A stretch of DNA of 37,098 nt. Source: Alistipes sp. (GTDB lineage: Bacteria > Bacteroidota > Bacteroidia > Bacteroidales > Rikenellaceae). The DNA lies in NCBI GenBank assembly GCA_017654125.1, contig JAFNYX010000023.1:1-37098 (forward strand), in the 5' to 3' direction. The translations under genes were made by a program, and so were the position numbers. The notes beneath the pieces were generated by a model. The model saw only the letters and a list, made by a program, of their open reading frames with translations, made no database searches and was not told where the DNA came from. The stretch's first letter is position 1, and each line of letters begins with the position of its first letter. This document shows positions 26,012 to 33,721 of this stretch, one piece after another.

Positions 26012-26473
26012 ATGAAGAAGATATTTTTCATGCTGCTCGCAATCGGTTGCGCATCAACACTTTCGGCACAAAACATCGAGACATTTAAGCAACACCTATC
26101 CTCGCCCGTACGCATCGACTCGGTAAACGTCGTACACAACACGGTGACCGTTCGCGAGGTGGGCGATGCCGCACAAATTGTCGCGCAAACGACCCTTCCC
26201 AAGCCAACGACCGTAGTCGGATACCGCATAATGATATTTATGAGTAACGCCCAGACAGCTCGTGGCGATGCGTTGGCGGCACGCGACACCTTTACTGCGA
26301 CCTTCCCGACGCAACACTGTTATGTGACCTACGAGAACCCGTATTTCAAGGTTGCCGTCGGCAATTACACCACGCAGGAGGAGGCCCTCGTTCTGCTCGA
26401 ACGCATCAAACCGACCTTCCCAAAAGCCTTTATAATGCGCGAAAATATACCGATAAAAGAACTTTCAGAATAA
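26012..26473 (+). CDS. Exported SPOR-like domain protein
   Basis: The 153-residue product has a signal peptide (MKKIFFMLLAIGCASTLSAQ) and a C-terminal region of about 80 residues that fits the SPOR domain pattern of Bacteroidota: VGYRIMIFMSNAQTARGDAL, a helix with FTATFPTQ, CYVTYENPYFKVAVGNYTT, a helix EEALVLLERIK and FPKAFIMRENI. SPOR domains bind denuded peptidoglycan glycan strands, often at division sites. A Cys at position 13 lies inside the hydrophobic core but lacks a lipobox, so cleavage after SAQ is more likely. It is the last gene of the deaminase-permease-menG-lipoprotein run. I see no hairpin terminator after it, only T-rich sequence. Confidence 0.83.
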   Translation: MKKIFFMLLAIGCASTLSAQNIETFKQHLSSPVRIDSVNVVHNTVTVREVGDAAQIVAQTTLPKPTTVVGYRIMIFMSNAQTARGDALAARDTFTATFPTQHCYVTYENPYFKVAVGNYTTQEEALVLLERIKPTFPKAFIMRENIPIKELSE

Positions 26474-26509
26474 AAACACGCCTTTTTTGATATTTTTTAT
26501 CCAAAAAAA

Positions 26510-26540
26510 TTGCTTTTTTATTCAACTATTCATATTTTTG
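26510..26540 (+). promoter_or_regulatory. Promoter for the small Cys/Pro-rich lipoprotein
   Basis: TTG (26510-26512) and TATTTTTG (26533-26540) are exactly 20 bases apart, one of the best matches to the Bacteroidota consensus in the window. The leader before the ATG at 26578 is about 30 bases and A/T-rich, as in strongly expressed genes of this phylum. Confidence 0.75.
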
Positions 26541-26577
26541 TGGTTGTACATATGTTAAATTTAATAATTCAAGCACT

Positions 26578-26784
26578 ATGAAAAAGATCTTTTCGTTGGT
26601 AGTTTTGGCTGCTGCATTGGCAATGGTAGGTTGCTGCGGCACCGCTGAGAAGAAGGCAGAAACCCCTTGTGATGCTGCTGCTTGCGAGCAGTGCGCAACT
26701 CCTTGCGAGGCTGCTGTTGAGGCTCCTGCTGAGGCTCCGGTTGAGGCTCCAGTTGAGGCTCCTGCTGAGACTCCTGCACAGTAA
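26578..26784 (+). CDS. Small Cys-rich, Ala/Glu/Pro-repeat lipoprotein
   Basis: The 68-residue product has a signal peptide with lipobox AMVGC (Cys19), leaving a mature lipoprotein of 50 residues. The mature part begins with a second Cys20, then Cys31, Cys36, Cys39 and Cys43, and ends in a tail of EAPA/EAPV units. The tail is encoded by five tandem 12-base units at 26719-26778 (GAGGCTCCTGCT and variants). It has a strong promoter and a strong terminator of its own. I do not recognise a family. The cysteines could bind metal or form disulfides, and the Pro-rich tail could act as a spacer; both are guesses. The reading frame is supported by the signal peptide, the promoter and the terminator 24 bases after the stop. 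Confidence 0.85.
   Translation: MKKIFSLVVLAAALAMVGCCGTAEKKAETPCDAAACEQCATPCEAAVEAPAEAPVEAPVEAPAETPAQ
26719..26778 (+). repeat. Five tandem 12-base repeats inside the small lipoprotein gene
   Basis: Units GAGGCTCCTGCT, GAGGCTCCGGTT, GAGGCTCCAGTT, GAGGCTCCTGCT and GAGACTCCTGCA follow without gaps, each encoding Glu-Ala-Pro-Ala/Val or Glu-Thr-Pro-Ala. In-frame repeat units of this kind can change in number by slippage or recombination without breaking the frame. Confidence 0.9.
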
Positions 26785-26807
26785 TTTGCAGACACAAGTC
26801 AAAAGCG

Positions 26808-26844
26808 AAGGACTGTCCCAAAAGATTTGGGCAGTCCTTTTTTT
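26808..26844 (+). terminator. Strong intrinsic terminator after the small lipoprotein
   Basis: The stem AAGGACTGTCCCAAA pairs with TTTGGGCAGTCCTT (one mismatch, three-base loop) and is followed by seven or more T. It isolates the small lipoprotein from the efflux operon. Confidence 0.9.
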
Positions 26845-26938
26845 GTGGACTCAATCAATCGCACACCCACCCTACTTCATCTTCGGTCGGTCACTTTACC
26901 GATAAATTTTGCCGTTTCGCCTATTGTACAAGGTCGTA

Positions 26939-26972
26939 TTGTGATACTTTTTCAACAAAAATACTACCTTTG
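26939..26972 (+). promoter_or_regulatory. Promoter for the RND efflux operon
   Basis: TACCTTTG at 26965-26972 matches TAnnTTTG. The nearest TTG upstream (26939-26941) is 23 bases away, slightly more than the usual 19-21. Such a suboptimal spacing would fit a regulated promoter. Confidence 0.55.
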
Positions 26973-26975
26973 TGG

Positions 26976-27002
26976 GTTATTTTACCCATAGGGTAAAACA
27001 AC
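26976..27002 (+). promoter_or_regulatory. Palindromic operator candidate over the efflux transcription start
   Basis: TTTTACCCATAGGGTAAAA (26980-26998) is a perfect palindrome around ATA, extended by GTT and AAC on the outside with one mismatch. It begins four bases after the -7 element, exactly over the expected start of transcription. That is where a TetR- or MarR-type repressor would block. It could also form a hairpin at the 5-prime end of the mRNA. No regulator gene is adjacent. Confidence 0.6.
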
Positions 27003-27033
27003 TTCGGATGAAAATAACTAAAACTTAAAAAAT

Positions 27034-28158
27034 ATGACCGTAAAATCCACACTTTTTCACGCACTTCTCTGCGTTACGGCCCTCACACTGATGGTCGGCT
27101 GTAAGGAGGAGAAAAAGACAAAACGTACCCGCGAGTACAACGTAATGATTCTCGAACCTACGTCGCGAAAACTCTCGTCCGTATATTCGGCAACGATTCG
27201 CGGTAAGCAGGACATCGACATCCGTCCGAAGGTACAGGGCTACATTACGGATATCTATGTTAAGGAGGGTGCTTTGGTAAGCAAAGGTCAGACACTCTTT
27301 GTTATAGACCAAGTTCCTTACGAGGCAGCTTTGCAGACGGCTATCGCCAATGTCGATGTGGCACAGGCGGCGGTCGATGCAGCAGAACTTACAGCAAATA
27401 GTAAGGAGCAGCTCTTCCAGCAGAACATCATTTCGGACTTCGACCTCAACATGGCACGCACGACACTCGCCAGCGAAAAGGCGCACCTCGCACAGGCCAA
27501 GGCAAACGAGGTTAACGCCCGTAACAACCTCTCCTATACGCTGGTCAAGAGTCCGGCAGATGGTGTGGTCGGCATGTTGCCATTCCGCGTAGGAACACTC
27601 GTAAGCCCTTCGGACTCAACCCCGATGACCACCGTGTCGAATAACTCCGAGATGTATGTCTATTTCTCGATGACCGAGTCGCAGGTACTTTCGCTCACAC
27701 GTGAACACGGCTCGCTCGAAGCTGCGTTGCAGGCGATGCCATCAATCGAGTTGCTGCTCAGCGATGGCACAATTTACAAGGAAAAAGGTCGCATCGAGGC
27801 AATCAGCGGTATCATTGACCCGACAACCGGTTCGGTAACCGTTCGTGCGAAGTTCCCTAACACACGTCGTTTGTTGCTCTCGGGAGGTTCGGGTAGTGTG
27901 ATTCTGCCTCACAAGGCGGATGGATGTATCGTAATTCCGCAGTCGGCAACCTACGAAATTCAAGACAAAGTGTATGTCTATAAGGTTAAGGATGGAAAGG
28001 CTCACTCACAGATTATCGGCGTCTTCAACATCAGCAACGGTCGCGAGTATGTCGTAGAGTCGGGTCTCGAATTGGGCGACACGATTGTTGTCGAAGGTGT
28101 CGGTCTGTTGCGTGAGAACGATGCAATCAAGATTAAGGATATTGTTAAGGCCGAATAA
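27034..28158 (+). CDS. RND efflux periplasmic adaptor (membrane fusion) lipoprotein
   Basis: This AcrA-type protein links the inner-membrane pump with the outer-membrane factor. The 374-residue product has a signal peptide with lipobox LMVGC (Cys23). Domains in order are the first half of the lipoyl domain (DIDIRPKVQGYITDIYVKEG), a helical hairpin of about 70 residues (EAALQTAIANVDVAQ to NARNNLSYTLV), the second lipoyl half (SPADGVVGMLPFRVGTLVSP), a beta-barrel domain (SEMYVYFSMTESQVL, ISGIIDPTTGSVTVRAKFPN) and the membrane-proximal domain (QDKVYVYKVKDGKAH, SGLELGDTIVVEG). It is the first of three genes and is followed by the pump gene after 21 bases. Drug or bile-acid efflux is the usual role; substrates cannot be predicted. 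Confidence 0.95.
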   Translation: MTVKSTLFHALLCVTALTLMVGCKEEKKTKRTREYNVMILEPTSRKLSSVYSATIRGKQDIDIRPKVQGYITDIYVKEGALVSKGQTLFVIDQVPYEAALQTAIANVDVAQAAVDAAELTANSKEQLFQQNIISDFDLNMARTTLASEKAHLAQAKANEVNARNNLSYTLVKSPADGVVGMLPFRVGTLVSPSDSTPMTTVSNNSEMYVYFSMTESQVLSLTREHGSLEAALQAMPSIELLLSDGTIYKEKGRIEAISGIIDPTTGSVTVRAKFPNTRRLLLSGGSGSVILPHKADGCIVIPQSATYEIQDKVYVYKVKDGKAHSQIIGVFNISNGREYVVESGLELGDTIVVEGVGLLRENDAIKIKDIVKAE

Positions 28159-28166
28159 GAAACAAG

Positions 28167-28172
28167 AGGAGG
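28167..28172 (+). promoter_or_regulatory. Canonical Shine-Dalgarno sequence before the pump gene
   Basis: AGGAGG stands seven bases before the ATG at 28180. Most genes in this window have no such motif, in line with the weak use of Shine-Dalgarno pairing in Bacteroidota, so this one stands out. Confidence 0.6.
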
Positions 28173-28179
28173 AATAGCA

Positions 28180-31100
28180 ATGAATATCAAAACATTCATC
28201 GACAGACCCGTCCTTTCGTCCGTCATCTCGATTGTCATCGTCATCGGCGGTCTTATCGGACTTGCGGTATTGCCTATCGAGCGTTATCCGAATATCGCTC
28301 CTCCGACAATCCGCGTAAATGCAAACTATACGGGTGCAAGTGCCGAAACGGTGCAGAAGGCCGTTATCGTACCACTCGAAGAGGCAATCAACGGTGTGGA
28401 GAACATGACCTACATGACCTCATCGGCAACCAACAACGGTAGCGCAAGCATCCAGGTATTTTTCAAACAGGGTACCAATCCCGATATGGCTGCCGTCAAT
28501 GTGCAGAACTGTGTATCGCGTGCTACACGACAACTTCCATCGGAGGTAACCGACGTCGGCGTAACTGTTCGTAAGCGTCAGACCAACATTTTGGAGCAGA
28601 TTGCCGTTTATAGTCCAAACAGCACCTACGACCGTACGTTTATCGCCAACTACATCAAAATCAACCTCGTGCCGGCCATTTCACGTATTCCTGGTGTCGG
28701 TGATGTCGATGTGCGTGGTGCAGATTACAGTATGCGTATATGGCTCAAACCTGACGTCATGGCGCAGTACAAACTCGTTCCGTCTGACATTTCAGCAGCG
28801 CTCGGCGAGCAGAACATCGAGGCAGCAACCGGTGCACTCGGCGAGAACTCCAACCAGACGTTCCAATACTCGATGCGCTACAAGGGCCGTTTGGAGACGC
28901 CCGAGCAGTTCGAGAACATCGTTATACGCGCCCTCTCGAACGGCGAGGTATTACGATTGAAGGATGTTGCAGAGATTGAGTTGGGTACACAGTCGTACCA
29001 ATATATCGGCGAGGTGAACGGTGCTCCCGGTACGTCGTTCAACGTATATCAGACCCCTGGCTCGAACGCTACGGAGGTTATCAACCAGATTGACGCCTAC
29101 TTGGAGAAGGCAAAAGAGGACTTCCCGAAGGACCTCGAAATGGTCGTTCTGTCGAGTTCGAACGACTTCCTCTACGCCTCGATTAAGAATGTAATCCGCA
29201 CGCTGTTGGAGGCAATCATCCTTGTTATCCTCGTGGTATTCGTCTTCCTGCGCGATTTGCGTTCGACACTCATTCCGCTCATTGCAACCATCGTGTCGCT
29301 CATCGGAACCTTTATGTTCCTCTTCTTCCTCGGTTTCAGTATCAACCTGCTCACACTCTTCGCACTCGTACTTTCGATTGGTGTGGTGGTGGACGATGCG
29401 ATTATTGTGGTGGAGGCCGTTCAGTCGAAGTTCGATGTAGGATACCGTTCGGCTCACAAAGCAGCAGTCGATGCAATGCACGGCGTAACGTCGGCAATCA
29501 TCACCTCGACGCTCGTCTTTATGGCGGTGTTTATCCCTGTATCACTCATGGGTGGCACATCGGGTATCTTCTACACGCAGTTCGGTTTGACGATGGCCGT
29601 TTCGGTGGGTATCTCGGCAATCAATGCACTGACACTCAGTCCGGCACTCTGCGCCTTGCTGCTCAAAGCAAAAGACGAACATGGCAACGTGGTAAAACGC
29701 ACCTTCTCGCAACGTCTGAGCGACGCTTTTGAGAGTGGCTTTAACGCCGTATCGGCAAGATACTTGAAGGGTGTAAACTTCTTCTTGCGCCACAAAATTG
29801 CAGCAGGCATCTTTGTCGTTGCCGGTTTCGGTCTGCTCCTCTACTTCATGAACAACACCAAGACGGGTCTCATCCCGCGCGAGGATATCGGTACGGTACG
29901 TATCGACGTATCGACCCCTCCGGGCAGTTCGCTTGCTCACACCAAGGAGATTATGAACCGTATCGACCGCGAAGTTGTAAGCCATATCGACGAGTGCCAC
30001 GCATATCTCAATATGGCAGGTTTTGGTATGACAACGGGAGCCGGCTCGTCGTACGGTAACTTCACGCTGCGTCTTAAACACTGGGACGAGCGTCCGGGTA
30101 AAGAACACAGCGTATTCGACATTATGGAGCGTGTGAAGGAGTACTCGACCACTGTAAACGAAGCGACACTCTTCGCTACGTCGCCTGCGATGATTCCTGG
30201 CTATGGTGCGACCAACGGTTTCGAGGTACATATTCAGGACCGCAAGGGTGGAACAATCGAGGATTTGGCCGACATCACAACACAGTTCGTTGCCGAGTTG
30301 GAGGCACGTCCGGAGATTGGTTCGGCTCGTACGTCGTTCAACCCTCGCTTCCCGCAGTATCAGATTGATGTCGATGCCGTGAAGTGTAAGCGTGCCGGCA
30401 CATCACCAAAAGAGGTGTTGGAGGTGCTCAACGGCTACTATGGCGGTCGTCTTTCGACTCGTTTCAACCGCTTTACAAAACTCTATCAGGTGCAGGTGCA
30501 GGCCGACCCACGCTATCGCGTCGATTTGCACACACTCAACAATATCTTTATCCGCATCGGTGAAGAGATGGCTCCTGTCAGCCAATTCGTATCGCTCAAA
30601 AAGATATACGCACCGGAGAATTTGTCGCGTTTCAACATGTTCCCATCAATTTCGGTCAATGGTCGTGCTGCCGACGGATACTCGTCGGGTGATGCCATCC
30701 GTGCCGTAAACGAGGTAGCGAGCGAGATATTGCCTATTGGTTATGGTTTCGACTTCGGCGGCATTGCACGTGAGGAGGCAACCAGCGGCAATAATACGGC
30801 AATCATCTTCGTTATCTGTATCTTACTTATTTACCTCATACTCTGTGCGTTGTACGAGAGTTACTTCATTCCGTTTGCTGTCATTCTGACCGTACCTATC
30901 GGTCTGTTTGGTAGCTTTGCATTTGCAAATATGATGGGCTTGGAGAACAATATCTATCTGCAAACCGGTTTGATTATGCTCATCGGTCTGCTCTCGAAGA
31001 CTGCCATCCTCATTACGGAGTACGCCTGCGAGCGTCGCCGTCAGGGTTTGAGCATCATGGAGGCAGCATACGAGGCGAGCCGTGAGCGTTTCCGCCCGAT

Positions 31101-31311
31101 TATGATGACCGTACTCACAATGGTATTCGGTATGATTCCACTCATGTTCTCGACCGGTGTGGGTGCCAACGGTAACAATACGCTCGGTGCGGGCGTTGTC
31201 GGCGGTATGGTTGTCGGAACGTTGGCGTTGATATTCTTCGTTCCCGCTCTCTTTATCGTCTTCCAATCCATTCAGGAGCGAGTTGTGAAACCTAAAAATA
31301 TTGAGGAGTAA
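28180..31311 (+). CDS. RND efflux pump, AcrB-like (HAE1 family)
   Basis: This proton-driven transporter exports hydrophobic compounds from the periplasm and outer leaflet. The 1043-residue length is typical. It starts with the cytosolic helix MNIKTFIDRPVLSSVIS and the first span (about 14-30). The porter loops include GASAETVQKAVIVPLEEAINGVENM. Span four carries the proton-relay Asp405-Asp406 in GVVVDDAIIVVEAV. The second large loop (about 555-870) holds SVNGRAADGYSSGDAI and related motifs. The remaining spans end with VVGGMVVGTLALIFFVPALFIVF. It follows the adaptor by 21 bases and precedes the outer-membrane factor by six, a complete tripartite system. Confidence 0.97.
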   Translation: MNIKTFIDRPVLSSVISIVIVIGGLIGLAVLPIERYPNIAPPTIRVNANYTGASAETVQKAVIVPLEEAINGVENMTYMTSSATNNGSASIQVFFKQGTNPDMAAVNVQNCVSRATRQLPSEVTDVGVTVRKRQTNILEQIAVYSPNSTYDRTFIANYIKINLVPAISRIPGVGDVDVRGADYSMRIWLKPDVMAQYKLVPSDISAALGEQNIEAATGALGENSNQTFQYSMRYKGRLETPEQFENIVIRALSNGEVLRLKDVAEIELGTQSYQYIGEVNGAPGTSFNVYQTPGSNATEVINQIDAYLEKAKEDFPKDLEMVVLSSSNDFLYASIKNVIRTLLEAIILVILVVFVFLRDLRSTLIPLIATIVSLIGTFMFLFFLGFSINLLTLFALVLSIGVVVDDAIIVVEAVQSKFDVGYRSAHKAAVDAMHGVTSAIITSTLVFMAVFIPVSLMGGTSGIFYTQFGLTMAVSVGISAINALTLSPALCALLLKAKDEHGNVVKRTFSQRLSDAFESGFNAVSARYLKGVNFFLRHKIAAGIFVVAGFGLLLYFMNNTKTGLIPREDIGTVRIDVSTPPGSSLAHTKEIMNRIDREVVSHIDECHAYLNMAGFGMTTGAGSSYGNFTLRLKHWDERPGKEHSVFDIMERVKEYSTTVNEATLFATSPAMIPGYGATNGFEVHIQDRKGGTIEDLADITTQFVAELEARPEIGSARTSFNPRFPQYQIDVDAVKCKRAGTSPKEVLEVLNGYYGGRLSTRFNRFTKLYQVQVQADPRYRVDLHTLNNIFIRIGEEMAPVSQFVSLKKIYAPENLSRFNMFPSISVNGRAADGYSSGDAIRAVNEVASEILPIGYGFDFGGIAREEATSGNNTAIIFVICILLIYLILCALYESYFIPFAVILTVPIGLFGSFAFANMMGLENNIYLQTGLIMLIGLLSKTAILITEYACERRRQGLSIMEAAYEASRERFRPIMMTVLTMVFGMIPLMFSTGVGANGNNTLGAGVVGGMVVGTLALIFFVPALFIVFQSIQERVVKPKNIEE

Positions 31312-31317
31312 CCAGAG

Positions 31318-32742
31318 ATGAAACGCATAATCTTAACAATAACCGTAGCCCTGCTATTGTCGGGCTGCTCTATATTCAAAAAGTATTCGCGTCCGGAGAG
31401 CATCACAACCGATGCACTCTTCGGTCGTGATGTAATCGCCACTGATTCGACATCAATCGCCGATATCGGTTGGCGCGACTTCTTCACCGACCCGCATCTG
31501 CAAACGCTCATCGAGCAGGGTTTGAAGAACAATTCCGACATGCTGATAGCCGCACAACGCGTAACGGAGGCAGAGGCCGCTCTACGTACCGCACGATTGT
31601 CGTTCCTGCCGTCATTTGCCTTCTCGCCAAGTTTCTCGACCTCTTGCAATATCGGTCAGCCGGCTTCCTACTCCTACTCGTTGCCGATATCCGCCGGTTG
31701 GGAAATAGACATAGCAGGTCGCACGCTCAACAACAAGCGCAAGGCAAATGCTGCCTACGAGCAGAGCAAACTCTATCGTCGCAGCGTACAAACGTCGCTC
31801 ATTGCGTCGATTGCCAATTGCTACTACACATTGCTGATGCTCGACGCTCAGCAGGATATTTCCCGCACAACGGCAGAGTCGTGGAAGGAGAACGTGCGTA
31901 TCACACGAGCAATGAAACAGGCCGGTATGACAAACGAAGCTTCCGTTTCGCGTACCGAGGCCAATGCCTGCTCGATTGAGGCATCGTTGTTCGATTTGGA
32001 GTACGATATCATTCAGGTCGAAAACTCGCTGGCACTGTTGCTCGGTGTCGTACCACAACATTTCGAGCGCGGTCTGCTCCACGAGCAGCGTCTGTGTGAG
32101 GAGTTGCTTATCGGTGTTCCGGCCCAACTGCTTTCGCGTCGTCCCGACGTACAGAGTGCCGAGCGTGCTCTCGAACAAGCATACTACAATGCGAATTTCG
32201 CTCGCGCCGATATGTATCCATCGTTGAAGCTCAACGGCTCTATTGGATGGAATCCGGCGTCGTGGCTCGTATCCTTCGTTGCAAACCTCGCAACCGACAT
32301 CTTCAATGCCGGCAAGAAACGCGCAGCACTCACCATCGCCAAAGCACAGCAGGAAGAGGCACTCATCACATTCCGCCAAACGCTGCTCGCAGCCGGAAAC
32401 GAGGTGAACGATGCGTTGGCAAAGTGTCACGCGGCAAGCAACAAGACGGATGTGCGTATGCGCCAAATTGCAGCATTGGAGAGTGCCGTCAACAGCACCC
32501 GACAATTGATGAGCCACTCGGAATCGACATACCTCGAAGTGCTCACCGCACAACAGGCACTTCTCTCGGCACAACTCTCACAAGTTGCCGACCGTTTCGA
32601 GCGCATTCAGGGTACCATCAACCTCTATAAAGCCCTCGGCGGAGGTGCCGACGAAGAGCCGGTAGAGGTGCAAGAGTCAGCGAAAAAGAGTCGAAAAGCG
32701 GCTCGTCGCACAAAGAAAGCAGAAAACACGGGTAATAAATAG
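31318..32742 (+). CDS. RND efflux outer-membrane factor lipoprotein (NodT/OprM family)
   Basis: This TolC-like protein forms the outer-membrane channel of the tripartite pump. The 474-residue product has a signal peptide with lipobox LLSGC (Cys17). Then comes WRDFFTDPHLQTLIEQGLKNNSDM, typical of the first helical repeat, the beta-barrel strand SAGWEIDIAGR, and a second repeat with LLSRRPDVQSAERALEQAYYNANFARADMYPSL. The C-terminus after TINLYKALGGG carries about 40 extra residues, very rich in Lys and Arg (KKSRKAARRTKKAE), which should lie in the periplasm. It is the last gene of the operon; no strong terminator follows, only a short TTTTCGGCCGAAAA palindrome. Confidence 0.95.
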   Translation: MKRIILTITVALLLSGCSIFKKYSRPESITTDALFGRDVIATDSTSIADIGWRDFFTDPHLQTLIEQGLKNNSDMLIAAQRVTEAEAALRTARLSFLPSFAFSPSFSTSCNIGQPASYSYSLPISAGWEIDIAGRTLNNKRKANAAYEQSKLYRRSVQTSLIASIANCYYTLLMLDAQQDISRTTAESWKENVRITRAMKQAGMTNEASVSRTEANACSIEASLFDLEYDIIQVENSLALLLGVVPQHFERGLLHEQRLCEELLIGVPAQLLSRRPDVQSAERALEQAYYNANFARADMYPSLKLNGSIGWNPASWLVSFVANLATDIFNAGKKRAALTIAKAQQEEALITFRQTLLAAGNEVNDALAKCHAASNKTDVRMRQIAALESAVNSTRQLMSHSESTYLEVLTAQQALLSAQLSQVADRFERIQGTINLYKALGGGADEEPVEVQESAKKSRKAARRTKKAENTGNK

Positions 32743-32774
32743 ATGTTTTCGGCCGAAAAATAGATGCCGAGATA

Positions 32775-32804
32775 TTGCTATTTGGTAAATTCTTCGTATA
32801 TTTG
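32775..32804 (+). promoter_or_regulatory. Promoter for rpmB-rpmG-DUF4295
   Basis: TTG (32775-32777) and TATATTTG (32797-32804) are 19 bases apart, a good match to the Bacteroidota consensus. The leader to the rpmB ATG at 32858 is about 45 bases. Confidence 0.75.
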
Positions 32805-32857
32805 CACGCTCTATGGAAAAGTCCGTAGAGCGGAAACTAATAAACATTATTAACAAA

Positions 32858-33091
32858 ATGAAAGTCTGCGAAATTACAGGTAAGGTAGCCGTAGTGGGAA
32901 ACAATGTTTCGCACTCGAACCTCAAAACCAAGCGCAAGTTCAGCCCAAATCTGAAAACGAAGCGTTTCTGGTCGGAGGAGGAAGGTCGCTGGATTACTCT
33001 CAAAGTATCCGCTGCCGGAATGAAAACAATTAACAAAAAGGGTCTCGCAACAGCGTTGAAAGAGGCAGTTGCTCCTAAGAAGGTTTACTAA
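32858..33091 (+). CDS. rpmB: 50S ribosomal protein L28 (bL28)
   Basis: L28 is a small protein of the large ribosomal subunit. The 77-residue product begins MKVCEITGKVAVVGNNVSHS and has the conserved NLKTKRKFSPNLKTKRFW and a Lys-rich tail. An ATG 15 codons upstream at 32813 is in frame but lies at the predicted start of transcription and encodes a non-conserved stretch, so it is not used. rpmG follows after 17 bases. Confidence 0.97.
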   Translation: MKVCEITGKVAVVGNNVSHSNLKTKRKFSPNLKTKRFWSEEEGRWITLKVSAAGMKTINKKGLATALKEAVAPKKVY

Positions 33092-33108
33092 AAAACTATT
33101 AAGTCAAA

Positions 33109-33291
33109 ATGGCAAAGAAAGGTAACAGAGTTCAGGTGATTCTCGAATGCACCGAACAGAAGGAGAGTGGCGTACCAGGAATGTCGCGTTACATCACCAC
33201 CAAGAACAAGAAAAACACCCCGGAGCGTTTGGAGCGCAAGAAGTACAATCCGTACTTGAAGAGGGTAACATTGCATCGTGAAATTAAATAA
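33109..33291 (+). CDS. rpmG: 50S ribosomal protein L33 (bL33), cysteine-free type
   Basis: L33 sits near the E site of the large subunit. The 60-residue protein ([18 protein letters not shown]) has the family core [27 protein letters not shown]. The two CxxC pairs of the zinc-binding form are missing (a single Cys at 14), so this is the zinc-independent paralogue type. It lies between rpmB and the DUF4295 gene, 12 bases before the latter. Confidence 0.97.
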   Translation: MAKKGNRVQVILECTEQKESGVPGMSRYITTKNKKNTPERLERKKYNPYLKRVTLHREIK

Positions 33292-33303
33292 AAGTAGTGC
33301 GTT

Positions 33304-33453
33304 ATGGCAAAGAAAGTAGTCGCAACCCTCAAAACCGGTGTAGGTAAGCAGTTTACCAAGTGCATCAAGATGGTTAAGTCGGAGAAGACCGGTGCCTATA
33401 TCTTCAAGGAGGCAGTCCTTCCGAACGACCAGGTTGCAGAGTTCATGAAATAA
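33304..33453 (+). CDS. DUF4295 family small basic protein
   Basis: The 49-residue product begins MAKKVVATLKTGVGKQF, continues with IKMVKSEKTGAYIFKEAVLP and ends in AEFMK. I recognise it as the DUF4295 family, known to me only from Bacteroidota and regularly found after rpmB and rpmG. Small size, high Lys content and place in a ribosomal operon suggest a ribosome-associated protein. A Bacteroidota-specific ribosomal protein named bL38 has been reported from a Flavobacterium ribosome; whether it is this family I cannot confirm. It is the last gene before a strong terminator; ftsY, which I would expect next in many relatives, is absent. Confidence 0.93.
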   Translation: MAKKVVATLKTGVGKQFTKCIKMVKSEKTGAYIFKEAVLPNDQVAEFMK

Positions 33454-33496
33454 TCTAAACTCACAGCAACAATGTGTCAAGAGCTGAGTGCTCTTC

Positions 33497-33536
33497 ACAC
33501 AAAAGGCTTTTCCTGTTGGAAAAGCCTTTTGTGTTT
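33497..33536 (+). terminator. Strong intrinsic terminator after the rpmB operon
   Basis: A perfect 17-base stem (ACACAAAAGGCTTTTCC with its complement) and a TGTT loop lie 43 bases after the DUF4295 stop, with T-rich sequence behind. Confidence 0.9.
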
Positions 33537-33661
33537 CTATATAGCAGGCGCACTACTCAACACCCTATCCAAATAAAATGCACCTCACCCTTTCTCTCCA
33601 CCACTTGCTTTGGGAAAACCGTGCATGATGCACACTCTTACCCATTGTAAATATGCCGACA

Positions 33662-33693
33662 CAAAAAGTCCCGACCGTTACCGATCGGGACTT
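33662..33693 (-). terminator. Intrinsic terminator downstream of rpsA
   Basis: Arms AAGTCCCGA and TCGGGACTT with a ten-base loop are followed on the minus strand by TTTTTG. It lies about 30 bases after the rpsA stop. The stretch between this and the rpmB-operon terminator (33537-33661) shows nothing recognisable. Confidence 0.8.
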
Positions 33694-33721
33694 CCCTATT
33701 ACGTTTTAGAGCGCTGTCGGA

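Noticed and set aside
26576..26854. 92-codon minus-strand frame opposite the small lipoprotein, rich in Gln-Glu-Pro
   Set aside because: It is the complement of the tandem repeat; the plus strand has signal peptide, promoter and terminator.
32746..32759. Palindrome TTTTCGGCCGAAAA after the efflux operon as a terminator
   Set aside because: Only five pairs can form around a four-base loop and no T-run follows; too weak to call.
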